NCBI RefSeq assembly: GCF_026151205.1
Contig: NC_087082.1
Coordinates: 12,017,497-12,081,496 of the forward strand
Length of the DNA: 64,000 bases
Reading direction: 5' to 3'
Source of the DNA: Bolinopsis microptera
Lineage: Eukaryota > Ctenophora > Tentaculata > Lobata > Bolinopsidae
Notes under the pieces: model-generated
Seen by the model: only the letters and a program-made list of their open reading frames with translations
What the model was told of the DNA's origin: nothing
Databases searched by the model: none
Position numbers and translations under genes: made by a program
In this document: one piece after another, positions 1 to 12,569 of the stretch
Layout of the letters: each line of letters starts with the position of its first letter
How positions within the stretch are numbered: the stretch's first letter is position 1

Positions 1-1769
1 TCATTAGGGTCCCATCTTGATTTATATTTGTAGAAGAAGAAATCGCAAAAAAAAAAAAAAAAAAAAAAATAATATAAAAATTCGGGCGATTTATTTTATA
101 TTTTTATTAAAATTAGATATTTTTTTATTTATTTTTTAAATTAAATTAAGAATCAATGATTATTTTTTTTACAAAAGAAGTTGCCTAAAAAACCCCTCTT
201 GCTTACACTCGAACTTATTTCACGTCTTGGAAAAAATATGGATGAAAAGAAAAAAAGTGTTTTTTTTGTTTACTAAGCACCTGGTATTATTTATGATAAT
301 ATACTGATAAACTCGTGGTTCACCAGCTTTTGTTGGTAGTCTATTTAATAATGGAAAGTATGATAGGATTTAAACCAACTTGGATATTAAATATTGATAA
401 AATTAAAGTTAAAGTCACCAAAAGGATTATAAGAATATTGAAGGGCCCCAAAGAACCCCAGGGGGGTCATTCATCTCCTGATCATCAATCTTCAAATTGG
501 TCCATTATATTTCCCTTATTTATAAGTTCCTTCTATTCCCACGAGGACTCAGATTTTTTTAAAGAACCCTTTGCTATACTTCTTAGATTCTTCAAGATGA
601 AGAAAGTCCAGTAGGTACGTCGTTGTTGACGAGTGCCCCATTATACTGTTTAATGGTTTTGTGTGTGGCCTTTGAAGGCACATGGCGCCAATTTTGCATT
701 TTGTTCGGACATTTTATTTAATCCATAAAAAAACAGACTGTTTTTTTTTTTTGTTTTATTGTTTTTTATTGATGTTACATTTAATCCCTTTATTCTATGA
801 CCAGCTTTATTTACATGAAAACATTGGACCATAGTTATAAATACTTACATGTCGGGGTTAGTATTAAATAAAATAAAGATCCTACAGCAAATTTTCGATT
901 TATTGGGGCAGGTTGTTTGTGGTTTTACTGTGATTGATTGATTTTGTGATTGGGAGGAACTGGGTTTTTTTTTCTTTTTTTTTTGTTTTCCTACTCCTAG
1001 TTTTAAGTGTTTACTCTAAAATTAGGATATTGAAACAGCAAATTAATAAGATAATAAAAAAAATTAAATAATTAAAAAATCGTATTTATTTACAGCGTAC
1101 TTCTTTAAAATCTGTTGATTCCTGAAATTATTTAATTAAAAAGTAGCTAATGAACATTAAGAGTTAATTATTTGGGTTACTTTTAAAAGAGTTTTAAATT
1201 ATGGTGTTTAATATTCCCATCATGGGAATTAGTGGCCCCTGCCTAAACACAAATAAAAACTTTGCGTCGGAAAAATAAAAAAAATTATAGCTCAGCTTTA
1301 AAGCCTGAGACTTATTTCATTCTTGTTTTTAGAAAAAAAATATAAACTTTACAGCTACCAATTTGGTCCCTCACAAAACATGGTTCCAAACATATTCAAA
1401 CAGCACAACGAAACCAACCGCGAAAACACACACTCAAAAAAAAAGAAAGGGGGTTGGGAAAAAGTTTGGTTGTTTTGTTCATCAGTTGTTTTGTTGGCTC
1501 TCATCGGCACAAAATTTAATAAATAAATTTTGCCGTTTCTTTATGCTAAAAACTTTTTTTTTGGTCGGTTCTGCAAGTTGCCGCTTCTTCATGGTTCCCT
1601 GTACCAGCCAGATCTTTTCGGAGTTTTCCTTCTCTGGTTCGTACAGACCGAATCAATGGGCTCAAGGGAAAAAACTGTCCTGCGTCATTTAATCTTTAAT
1701 CTTCTCACTTCATCTGCCGCAGGGTTCCTGGCGGCATTCCTCAGAAATCTGATTCAACGAAATGAATAT

Positions 1770-2700
1770 GGGTCTGAGTTTCTTTTAAGAGTTTTTGGGC
1801 GAAGTTTTGATTGGGGTAAGTGCCGGTATAAATTTATAACTTTAAAAATGGTTCCGCGTTTTGAGTCAACCGTTTTTTCTTTTTTTCCTAATTCTCCTGA
1901 GCCTCCTCTAACTTTTGGCTTTCTTTTTTGCCAAACAATAGTTTTCCAGAAACTTTCACTTGACTTGAGAGAGAATTCGAGGCTTCCTCTTTCTTTTTCC
2001 TCAGGCAGACCGAAGAATAAGAAGGTTTCCTGCTTTGCGGTCCTCCTCTGCAACAATAGTCTTCTCCTGACTTACAGACTCCGGTCCCAATGGCGTCTGG
2101 GCTGAGTACTGGGAGACTTTGTGCTGGAAAACTTTTTGAAACGGATTAGAGGCTGGTGTTGTTAAGATTGGAACCTTCCGCTTTCACTGAATCCAGCAAA
2201 TGAAAAACCTTGACACAGTCACAGTTTTTTTTCATTTTCCATCGCTTCAAGGAAAGTTTTTCTAGTTTTCTCTTGCAAAAGCTGATAGCTCGGCTGGCCT
2301 CTGCTGCTGGGAGGGAACCTGGGACTCTGCTGGTGTGGACACTGGATTTGATAATCCTGCTCTTTGCTTCTCAATTTAACTGACCCCTGGAAGTCTTGGG
2401 TCCGGTCAACACATTTCCTTTTTAATACGCTTCAACGGTTTCTCATAAGATAGTTCGTTTTTATTATACTCAAAAGGTTCGACCACACACAATCGAACAT
2501 TCTCCGGCCTATTCAGTCTTACTGTTTGTGTTGAAGAGTAGGTGAAGTTCCTTAGGTAGCGTCCCGCAGTGTCCCTTTTTAAACTTTCCCGTACGGCTTT
2601 TTGCCCAAAATTCTTTTTCAGAGTCTCTTTGCTCCAGTGAACATTCTCATTTCCACAGGTAAAATTTTGATTACTTTTTCCAAGTCCAAATCTGCCATAT
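1770..2700 (-). pseudogene. Noisy copy of the minus-strand hypothetical gene seen at 47,376-48,051
   Basis: Read on the minus strand, fragments such as WSKETLKK and KKEKTVDSKRGTIFKVI match pieces of the gene at 47,376-48,051 (WSKETLKKFG, KKKTVDSTRPVKVI). They lie in different frames and are separated by stops. The order is the same and the spacing is larger. This is the same gene seen through a bad sequence, not evidence of a second decayed gene. Confidence 0.6.
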
Positions 2701-2859
2701 CGTAAAAAAGTATAAAGATGCCAGCACAACAAGGGCTTAAAAGCCACGCGCAGTTAGTAGTTAGCGGTGCAATTTCAAGAAGGAATATAAAAAGGATGAG
2801 AGATAAGCAGTGCGAGATCTTAAATTATTAAACGAGGGGGGGAGCTAAAACAAATTTAA

Positions 2860-3310
2860 TTTTAGTTTATTTTATGTTTTTTTTTTATTTTTATTTTTTT
2901 ATTAATTATTTATTTTTTTTTTTTTTTTTTTTTTTTTTTTATTTTTTTTTTTATTTTTTTTTATTGTTAAATTAATTAATTTTTTTTTTTTAATATTTTT
3001 TTTAAATTTTTTTTTTTTTTTTTTATTTTTTTTTATAATTTTTTTTTTTTATTTTTTTTAAATTTTTTAATTTTTTTTTTATTTTTTATAAAAATATTTT
3101 AAATTTTTTTAATTTTTAATTTTAATTTTTTTTTTAAGAATATAAAAATTTTAATTTTTATTTTTTTTTTAATTTTTTTTAAAAATTTTATTTTTTATTA
3201 AATTAATATTTTTTTTTATTTTATTTTTAATATTTAAATTTTAATTAACATAAATTATTTAATTTTTTTTTTATTATAAATTTTTTTTTTTTATTTATTT
3301 TTTTTTTAGA
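2860..3310. repeat. T/A low-complexity block
   Basis: About 450 bases of almost pure T with scattered A. The cleaner copy near 48,130-48,140 has only a few bases between the same flanks, so the block is probably a sequencing artefact and not a real simple repeat. Confidence 0.8.
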
Positions 3311-3984
3311 TTTTATTTTAAACGGCAGTGAGAAGTAGTTGTAGCAGAAGTGGAGTGAGAGTGTATTATATAAATTGACGGCAGTGAGAGTTGTTTTTTA
3401 AATCTTAGAAGATATGGAATGTTGAGTGACCAGTTCTTCATATTATTTATATTATGCTCGGCGTAATTAAATTAATTTTTGTGAAATTAGGACCAACACC
3501 CTGTTTTAGGTGTTTTGATTAGTGTGATCCGTTGTCATTCTATAAGGTTTTTAATTTAATTTTTACGGCACCCGCACTTTGACGACGAAAAACATATAAT
3601 TTTTGTTGTTTTTTTTGTTATAATCTTTTCGTTGTTGGTTAGTGTATGGCTTGTTATATACCCAATTGTTTTTTTTTTAAATTAAAAAATATTTAGCGTC
3701 AAACCAAGACTACCGGTTTCCTTTGTTTTCCGAACATGTTTTTTTAACTACCGAAAGGAAAATTTTTTGGTTGCATCGATTTTTTTAAAAAAAGTTTTTT
3801 GTTTTTTTTTTTTATTTTTTTTTTTTTGATAATTTATTTTTTTTTTTTATTTTATAACCGACCTTTAAAAATAAATAAAAAAAAAATCAAAAAAAACGTG
3901 TTTGTATGGGTAGTGGAGTTTACTGTATCGTACTATTTCTAAGTATTGAATTTACAAACATAAAATATTTTTGGTGTTAAATAA

Positions 3985-4500
3985 ATCGGGCCTTTTAATT
4001 GAAACTACGTTGGAATACGTGTTACGGACGTTCTGGCTGCATAGGACAGTTTATATATTTGCTAATTTGCAAAAATAATAATATAATAAAACTGTCCTAA
4101 TTTGCAGCAGAGAAAGAGAGGGAAAAGAAAGGAAAGAAAAGAAAGGGAAACGTTCAGGTTAATTATTATAAAAACGTTTTTTAAAAAATATATTGTTTAA
4201 AACTTAAATATGTATTTTAAGGTAAAATTTTTAATATAAGTATTAAAAAAAATAGTTTTAATATATTATAAAAAGTATATATTTTTATATTTTTAAAATC
4301 ATTTTAAATTATTATAAAATTTAATATTAGTAATTTTTTAAAACAAAATTTAAATATTTTTTAAAAGTTTAATTATAATAAACGTATTTATTTTTTTAAT
4401 TTTCCCACGGTAGGGGTTCCAATTTATTATTATTTAAATAATTAAAAAAAAAAAAAGAAAAAGGGCCGATATTATTATATTATTTTAAAATACGCTCATA
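3985..4500. repeat. Distorted copy of the 171-bp palindrome
   Basis: The left arm reads close to 48,540-48,615. The right arm, its reverse complement, is recognisable only as islands between long A/T insertions, such as the stretch near 4,095 with GCAGCAGA and the closing GGGCCGATATTATT near 4,463-4,476. Confidence 0.6.
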
Positions 4501-5680
4501 ACAGGTCTTAGCAAATTATTAGTATGTTACATGACCTTTTAAATTTTTAAATTTCATGTGTTTTCAAACTTTATTGAATAATCGAATCTAATTGGTGTAC
4601 ATCTGAATCTACAGAATGACAAAAATATAGCTCTTTTCACATTACCTTTCTTTTTTTCTAAATTGGCTCTTTTGTAGATAGTTTTTTAGAAAAGATTTAG
4701 GTGTGTAGAAAATAGTTTTAGAAATTTTTAGGCGAAAAGAATAAATAGAACAATGTTGTTGTTGAACAGGAGTAAGCTTTTTTTTTTTTAGTTTATTTTT
4801 TAGTTTTTTTTAGGTTTAGAATAGAACTGGAAAAAATAAACAAGAACTTTTTCCTTTAGATTTGGAAAAAAAAAAATAAAAAAAAAATAAAAAAATTTCT
4901 CTGGTTTACTATTTTACCAATGAGGGTACTAGGGGACTACCTAAAAAATTTGATGAAAAAAATTAAGGAAAACCTTTACAATAATTATGTTATATAATAA
5001 GGGCCAAGGGTTTCCTTTAATTTTGTTTTTATTCTGAAAACCTCTTCCACTCACTTTTTTTTTTTTATAATTAACTTCCTTGCGTGATTTTTCTTGGAAA
5101 AAAAAAAAAAAATTTCACGGTTGCTATTTGCATGGTGGAGGACTAGGGACTAGCTTTGATGAAATTAAGGGAATGGAACCTTTTTTATATTTATTATTAA
5201 ACCTTTCTTGGGGATATTCATTTCTCCACATTGAGGCCCTCTTTCTTTCACCCCTATGCTACTTAGTTGGCTAGTATTTGGGGTTTTCAAGTCAATACAT
5301 TTTTGAAGATGGATGGTTTTTTTATTATGTTGTTATATAGTTTAATGGTCTCCATGGGACTCAAAATAATATTATCTCAGGGACCCTGCTCTCAGCAATT
5401 CTCGATACCATTTTGTTGTTTTTCAGCAACATGTGGTCAAAAAATAAATCTACTATACAAGTCAAACATCATTTTTTATTAATTAATTAAATTCCGGCTA
5501 TACCTCTCCCGTAGCTTCTTGCTTGCTTTTGAATTTTTTCTCTTGCTTGTTGTTCTTGAAAACACCTTTTTTATTTAAAATTATTTTAATTTAAAATAAA
5601 ATCATATTACTTTAAATTAAATAAAAGTATACCCTATTTTTTTTTATTTTTTTTTTTTTTTTTTTTTTTTAAAAGCAAAA

Positions 5681-7884
5681 ATGATTTAAGGGTTGGACTC
5701 AAGGGTTTCTTCTTATATCCTAACAGGAGATCATGAAGAGGGCAGTGGAAGAATGGTGAACCTTTTTCATAGATCTTTCCTTCTTTTCACACTGGGTTTT
5801 TCATAGGGGTGTTTTTTTTTATAAATCATCAAACCTCATTCTCTAAATACCCTCTCATTTTTTTTATAGCTTTCTACAGGTTTAATCCATACCTTGACCT
5901 GGTGTAACTAAAATAATAAATTTGTTTTGATTTCGGGATTTTAATGTCTTTGATGGAAAAAAATCGTTGTTTTTTGTTTTAAATGTATTTTAATGTTTTT
6001 GCTTAACCTCTTCTCGTTTTTCCTTACAGGACACAAGACGGAGTTTTTTAAGATAGGGACGCTGCCGAAAAAAAAATAAGGCGGAAAGATATTCATCCCG
6101 TAAATAATATGAAAATAAAATATATATAATCATATTTATTTAGAGGAGGGTCCCCCCTCTCTGACCACCCCTGCCTTACCAATACAGTTTACCCAGCCCT
6201 TTTTCTTCAACATCCTCTACTTCTGCATTGCCCCCTACCCTCCCTCTCTCCTAAAAATTTGACTCTTTCAGCAACCCATCATATAAACAGGACTACCTTC
6301 AGCAGGCCACATAGTGTGGACCCCCCCAACGTTTCTCAAACACTAACGCTTTTATACCCAGTTCTTTCTTCTGTGTTTTTTTGTTAGTTAGTTTTAGTTG
6401 TGGGGTTTTGGGGTTTTGCTTCTTTTTTTGTCTTCAGGTGACTACGTGTTCGTTTTTTTGGCTCTAATAAGTGTACGGATGATATCTGTTTTTACAGGTC
6501 CTTTTTTCTTTAACCTTGAGGATATTCCCCAGTGGGATTACCGATGGTGTGTACCGTAATCCGTGGTTTTTAGTGTTGTTATTTTTTTAGTTTTTTTTAG
6601 TTTTTTTTTTTAGTTTTTTTTAGTTTTTTTTTTTTTAGTGCACTTTATGTTAATGGAAAACGAGTGATAAGTTTTTTTTTTTTTTTTTTGCTGACGTTTA
6701 CATTACTGGAAATTGAAATGATTATTGAATTCAGTTTTTTAAAAACATGCGATTGGGAGTTTTTTTGGGTTTTAGGTTTTTTTCAGTTTTTTTGAGTTTT
6801 TTTTTTTCTATTTTTGAAAGGTTGTTAGTTGGTTTTTTTTGAATTTGAGGTTTGGTTTACTGTTGTTTGAGTTTTTTGGAGAGTTTTGCTCTTTTGCCTT
6901 AATATTATTAACCCATTTTATTTCGTTTTTGGTATAACATTATATTTTTTTTTAATTATTTTTATATTTTTTTATTTTTTTATACTAGCTTCCTTTTTTG
7001 GCGACCAAGTTTTTGGTTTTGCAGTGTTTTTTTTAAGGATTTTTTATACAAACGCCCCAGGGCCCGGTTTAAAAGTAAAAATTATAAAGTTATAGAATTT
7101 AAATATAAAAATATTTTTTAAGTTTAATTTTAAAAAGTTAGTTATAAATTATTTTAAAGATTTTTTTATAAAGTTAGTGGGAGTCAAAAGTCGTGGGAAG
7201 ATAAATAAAGTTTTTTTTTAATAAAATTAAAAGTTTAGTGTTGTTGGTTTTTAATTATTATTTATTAAAAAAAGTTTTGTTTTATAAATTATATAAAAAA
7301 TTTTATTTATAAAATTGATAAATTTTTAATATTATTATTTAAATTATTTGTAAAATATTTATTTTTTTTATAATTAAAAAGTAAAGATTTTGTTATAATA
7401 AAAAAAATAAATTATAAAATATATATAAAAGTTTAATAATAATTATTTAAAAGTTTTAATTTTAAAAATAATAAAGTATTAAAAATATTAATATTTTAAT
7501 AAATTTTTTTTTAATGTTGACTTTTCCCCTCCCCCTTTTATTTTATTAATTTATAAAGTAAATTTTAAATAATATTAAATAATTTAAGGTTATAAGTAAT
7601 TTATTAAATTATTTTAAAGTAAAAAATTATGTAAATTTTTTTTAAAAGTATTTTTATTATTTAAAAGTGAACTCCTCCTCAAATATATTTATTTTTAATT
7701 AAGTGACCCCTCCCTTCAAGTTGTTCTCTCGTACGCAGCTGAGCTGCTGTATTGATTAATTTTCCTAAAAAATTAAAAATGTATGGGGATAACGTTCCTT
7801 TGATATCTTCCTCTCTCAATTATTTATTAAACACCCTATCGCCCTTGTTTTTTTCCCCTTTGCGCAAAATACACTTTTTCAAGG

Positions 7885-7918
<34 letters not shown>

Positions 7919-8146
7919 TAAAAATACGGGTATTAATTTTTTAATTTATGTTTACGTAGCGTGTCCCTTGTTAACCGGTCGATGTTTTTTTTTTTAACCC
8001 GTGTGTGGGATTATTTGTTGTTGGACACAGACCTCCCTCAACAGTTTTATATAGGGGCCTTGCTGCCAAAAGCAAGGTGGTATAAATCTCTAACAGAAGA
8101 AAATGAAAATATTTTTCAAAGGAGTATATAATCTCAGTCACTGTGA
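5681..8146 (+). pseudogene. Unreadable rendering of 7TM receptor gene 1
   Basis: Exon 1 starts with ATG at 5,681 and ends at CTACAG/GT near 5,879. Exon 2 follows CTTACAG near 6,029 and runs to the TGA at 8,144. Recognisable islands in order include the TM2 text near 6,190, the TM3 text near 6,470-6,510, the TM7 and tail text near 8,000-8,060, and the terminal codons. Every few bases there is an insertion, so no frame stays open. The intact gene at 9,293-10,262 and the copy at 49,338-50,374 have the same order. I treat it as the same gene in bad sequence; a true pseudogene would not show errors equally dense in its flanks. Confidence 0.7.
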
Positions 8147-9292
8147 GGGAAATAGTCGCGGGAAAAATCTTTCCATTTTTTTTTTTTGAATTCATTTCCT
8201 TGTTTTTATTGGGCCAATGGGCAGAATTTGCTTATAGAAAAAATTTATTCCTAAATCAATGCTATTAGAAAAAAATTGCAGATCAGAAATTTTATTAAAT
8301 TAATAAATTTTGGGGTAATTTGCACAATTTAATGATTTTAATTTTTTATTTTTATGGGGGATGACTATATCTATATCCATTAATTTATTTATTTTTTAAT
8401 TTATTTATTTATTTATGAAATAAATTTATTTTTTAAAATATTCCATTTTTGATTTTTTTTTTTTTTATTTTTGACACATTTTTTTTAATTTTTTTTTTTT
8501 ATATTTTTTTTTTATCTACGTTATATTTTTATATAATCATATTGAGTTTACAATTAAAATTTTAATATAATTAAATTTTAATTTTAATTTTAATTTTTTT
8601 TTTTCAGGCGTTGTTAATATTTTAATATTGTGTTTGTGTTTTATTTATGTGTGTTATTTTATTTTTATTTTATTTTTATTATTTAATTATAATTAGCTAA
8701 ATAAAATAAAAATAATAATAATAAATATATATATAATAAAAAAAAAATTCGGTCTACAAATGGGTTAAGACGCGTCTCATCATATAAACGACAATAATAC
8801 AATTAATTATGGGGTCAGCACATTATTTTTTTTTTTTTTTTAAAATAAAATCTTTGAATGATAATGTTGATTAATGAAATTGAAGTTGAAAATGAATGTG
8901 TGAGAATTGAAATTGAAAAAATGATGAATGAATTGAAATTGATTTTGATGAAATTTTAGATGGTGATTTTGTGAGAAAATGATTTTGGGAAATGAAAATA
9001 AAACAGCTCTTTTTTTTATTTTTTAAAATAATAAAATAAAAAATATGGGGAGGAGGGAGGGGAGGGAGGAAAGGAGACTAAAAATAATAATAAAATCAGC
9101 CTCATATTATATTTCTCAATAACATTATTTTTTTTATTTAAATTTATTTAAACCCTACAGTTTCCTTGGAGCAGGCACTTATACCTTATATTGTTGGAAA
9201 AATTTAAAAAAAAAAAATAAAAACGAATTTTTCCGTTCATTGTTGGAATGAAAGGATTTGATTTGGAAATAATTAAGTGGGGGGGGGGGGGG

Positions 9293-10262
9293 CTCATTCT
9301 TCTTTCAACTGGTTTTATAATCTCAACCATTCTCAACCCATTCATTATAGCTTTCTACAGGTAATCATATCTTTACCTTGTAACAAATAATAACATTTGA
9401 TTTAGATGAGGTGATGAAAATCGTTTTTTAATGTATGTTGCATAACCTCTTTTCCTACAGACAAGACGATAAAGATAGACTCAGCCGAAAGCTATTCATC
9501 CTGATAGCGACCTCTGACCTGCTTACCAACAGTTACCCAGCCCTTCACATCCTCTACTTCTGCATTGCCCCTAACATCGACTTCAGCATCATAACAGACT
9601 TCAGCAGCCAAAGTGTGGACCCAACGTTCAAACACTACGCTATACCCAGTCTTTTCATCTGCAGTTTTGGGTGCTTGTCTCAGGTGACTACGTTCGTTTT
9701 GGCTATAGTACGGATGATATCTGTTTACAGGCCTTTCTTTAACTTGAGATATCCCCAGTGGATACCGTTGGTGTACGTATCCGTGTTTAGTGCACTTATG
9801 TTCATGAACGAGATAAGTTTTGCTGCGTTTCATTACCTTGGAATGAATGATTCAGTTAAACATGCGATTGAGTTTACTGTTGAGTTTTGCTTTTGCCTTA
9901 ATATTACCCATTTCGTTTTTGGTATACTAGCATCCTTTGCGACAGTGTTTAAGATATTTCACAAACGCCAGCCCGGTAAAGTGACTCAAGTTGTTCATGT
10001 ACGCAGCTGCTGGATAATATTCCTAATGAACGTTCCTTATATCTTCTCAATTATTAACTACGCCCTTTGCAAAACACATTTTCAGAAATACGGGTATTTT
10101 TATTTAGTTTACGTAGCGGTCCCTTGTTTAACGTCGATGTTTAACCCGTGTGTGATTGTGTTGTTGGACACAGACCTTAAACAGTATATTAGGGCCTTGC
10201 TGCAAAGCATGTGTAAATCCTCCAACAGAAATGAAACTATTCAAGAATCACGGTCACTGTGA
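9293..10262 (+). CDS. 7TM receptor gene 1 (class A-like GPCR), 5' end missing
   Basis: Two exons: 9,293-9,360 (5' truncated) and 9,461-10,262, joined by a 100-bp GT-AG intron that splits the Arg codon of FYR. Exon 2 encodes TM2 (ATSDLLTN, with the conserved TM2 Asp), a Cys before TM3, TM3 ending AIVRMISVYRPF where DRY is expected, TM6 with MNVPY, TM7 with FNPCVIVLL where NPxxY is expected, and a short cytoplasmic tail. The layout fits a rhodopsin-like receptor at the plasma membrane; the ligand is unknown. The first codons are lost at the G-run junction near 9,280. The second copy starts MIRWLKGLTDDQEEAVNLF, which shows what is missing. Gene 2 follows 1.15 kb downstream on the same strand. 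Confidence 0.8.
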
Positions 10263-11416
10263 GGGAAATAGTCGCGGAAACTTTCATTTTGAATCCTTTA
10301 TTGGGCCAATGGGCAGAATTTGCGTAATTGCGTGATTTATGATATATTTTCAATAAAATATTCCATTTTACACATTTTTTAACTGTTATAATATAGAGTT
10401 TACATTTCTTTAATTTCCATTATGTGTGTTTAATAGCTAAAATTCCATCTACAATGGTTACGACGTGTCATCATAATATAAGAATATAAGTGAATAACCA
10501 CAATAATTATGGTCAGCACATATTCAAAATCTTTGAAACAGCTCTTTAAAATGAAAATATGGGATAATAAATCAGCTCATATTATATTCTCAAACATTAA
10601 ACCTACAGTTTCCTGGAGCAGGGCCACTTATATTGAATTCCGTCAATTGAAGGCTCCGAAAGTAAATTTGTTTTCAATAATCATCAGGCGAGATGGATGA
10701 CACGTTTCGTCAATGCTGCCGACGTAAATAGATTTTAACTGAACAATCTGCTATATAATAATTCCATGACTCAGGTTCATCCCTCCGTCAGCTTATAATG
10801 CACCTTTCACAGAAGACATTTTACAGCACTGTAGAATGTACAGTATTGTAGAATGAATCATGGCGTGGGGCACCATATGGGCGTCCTGATTTTAACTCAT
10901 ACACAGTCAGAGATCTATAATTTTTGGCACAAGTCCAACTGTCCAAATAATGGTGAACACCAAAATCTGTTACATATCCTTATAACTTTTCAAAAGGCGA
11001 TTTTGTAATTCAAGTCCTCCCCGAGGTACCCTAGCTTCAAGTGATAAGTGTTTTTCTGTGAGCTTGAGTAACCAGAAAATCTCAATATGAGCACCTGGCA
11101 CAAGCTCTATTACGAGTCACGTGACTAAATCTCGGGTGACAATTGGACAGTCTGTTCCCTGATTTCCCTTCCTGAAATACTGGGCGTGCCAGTTCTATAC
11201 AATCTGACTGCCTCTCTAAAAATGAATATTGGTAAGCTCTGCAGTTTCTAGAATAATCCCTAGCAGATGGCACGTTTCTTTTCTAACATCTCAATTTTTA
11301 ACTATACAGCTTCCTTATTAAATGTGAATTAAATTATAACAATAGAGATTTGTTGTTAAATACTATCACGATAGTTGGACCGTTTACGTTAGTCAACTCA
11401 ATATCACCTTAGAACC
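10263..11416. other. Spacer between receptor genes 1 and 2
   Basis: No coding exon is supported. About 110 bases near 10,735-10,845 are absent from the second copy (50,850-50,870). A polypyrimidine stretch with AG near 11,308, and another AG directly before the ATG of gene 2, look like splice acceptors. Confidence 0.5.
10352..10357 (+). promoter_or_regulatory. Poly(A) signal of receptor gene 1
   Basis: AATAAA lies 90 bases past the stop codon and is conserved in the second copy at 50,470-50,475. Confidence 0.55.
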
Positions 11417-12569
11417 ATGATACGGTGGCTAACTGCAATAACAGCGGAGCAAGAGGAGGCCGTGAACCTTTTCATGACAATACTCCTGATAACTGGATTT
11501 CTTGTGTCTACCACCCTTAACCCGTTCATCATTGCTTTCTATCGTTCCAGGTATGTACGTCAAGAAAATTTAAATTTAAAATTAGTTCACACTTTTCTGT
11601 CACCCTCCCCCTTGCCCTCTCCTCCGGTCCTTCCTTCAAGTATCGCACCAACGGCCAACCTACCGTTTGCTAAAAAACAAATCGTATATAATTTCCTCAT
11701 CCCTTAGACAGGCAGAAAAGGAGAAGCTGAGTAGCAAGCTTTTCATCCTGATAGCGACCTCTGACCTGCTTACCAACAGTTACCCCGTCCTTCACATCCT
11801 CTACTTCTGCATTGCCCCTAACATCGACTTTAGCACCAACGTAGACTACAGCCAGAGTGTGGACCACCATTTCAAACACTACGTCGTGCCAAGTCTCTTC
11901 ATGTGCACCTTTGGCTGTTTGTCTCAGGTTCTGACAGCCGTGCTGGCTATAGTTAGGATGGTTTCCATTTACAAGCCGTTTTTATGGTTCCCAAACTGGG
12001 TCCCACTTGCTTATATATCCGTTTTTGGTACACTTATGTTTACCAATGAGGTAGTTTATGCTACTCTTCAGTTTTTAGAAATTGATGATTCTTTAGTGAG
12101 TGTGATAAATGTGAATGTTGAATTTTGTTTAATTCTTAACATAACTCATTGTATTCTGGGTATAATTGCATCTTTCTTGACAATGCTTAACATAATTTTG
12201 AAGAGAAGGATGCGAGATGCAAGAGTTCACAGTTGTTACATAATATGTTTGATGAATGTCCCATATTTATTTTCAGCTATTAACTACGCATTTTCCAAGA
12301 CCCTTTTTGCAAAGTACGGTTATTTCTTCTTAGCATTTGTAGCAGTCTCTTCCTTTACAGCGATGTTAAATCCAATTCTTATAGTTTCGCTTAACGCTGA
12401 GTTAAGAAAGTTTATAAAATTGTTGGTGTGTAAACAGAACAAAACGAAACCTGCTAGTGCTGTCAGGTTGAATAAAGTGCAGGGTGATAACACATGCTCT
12501 CTTGGACAGAACATGGGCAACATTGACATACCTGCTGAAACCGAACATACTGCCACGAGCAAGGCCTAA
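11417..12569 (+). CDS. 7TM receptor gene 2 (class A-like GPCR), complete
   Basis: Exon 1 is 11,417-11,550 and exon 2 is 11,708-12,569, with a 157-bp GT-AG intron. The product is 331 aa. TM1 lies in exon 1 (about residues 17-42, ending TTLNPFIIAFYR). TM2 has ATSDLLTN. A Cys stands before TM3 (LFMCTFGC). TM3 ends AIVRMVSIYKPF, so the acidic residue of DRY is replaced by Val. TM4 begins near WVPLAYISVF, TM6 carries MNVPYLF, and TM7 has MLNPILIV with no Tyr at the NPxxY end. The 45-residue tail after TM7 is polar. The length is near the minimum for class A receptors. It is the only receptor in the window with a complete open reading frame. Ligand and coupling are not predictable; expansion in tandem suggests an environmental or lineage-specific signal. 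Confidence 0.85.

Larger units (their letters stand above)
1..9280. other. Swollen, error-rich duplicate of the receptor-1 locus (probable uncorrected read)
   Basis: This stretch follows the same order of landmarks as 46,281-50,830 but is about twice as long. Matching anchors include the start (1 versus 46,281), the text around 1,340 versus 47,085, the palindrome at about 3,985 versus 48,534, receptor exon 1 at 5,681 versus 49,338, and the receptor stop at 8,144 versus 50,372. The extra length is mostly added A and T runs and single inserted bases, spread equally over coding, splice and intergenic parts. It ends near 9,280 in a run of G, after which clean sequence starts inside receptor exon 1. 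I infer an unpolished long read used as gap fill and never merged with the contig it overlaps. Confidence 0.75.

Noticed and set aside
1-9280. Real microsatellite or poly-T expansion across a gene locus
   Set aside because: Extra bases are as frequent in exons and splice sites as in spacers, and two cleaner copies lack them.
9492-9833. Minus-strand open frames opposite the receptor exons
   Set aside because: They are shadows of the receptor coding strand, recurring opposite the same TM2-TM3 region in every paralogue.
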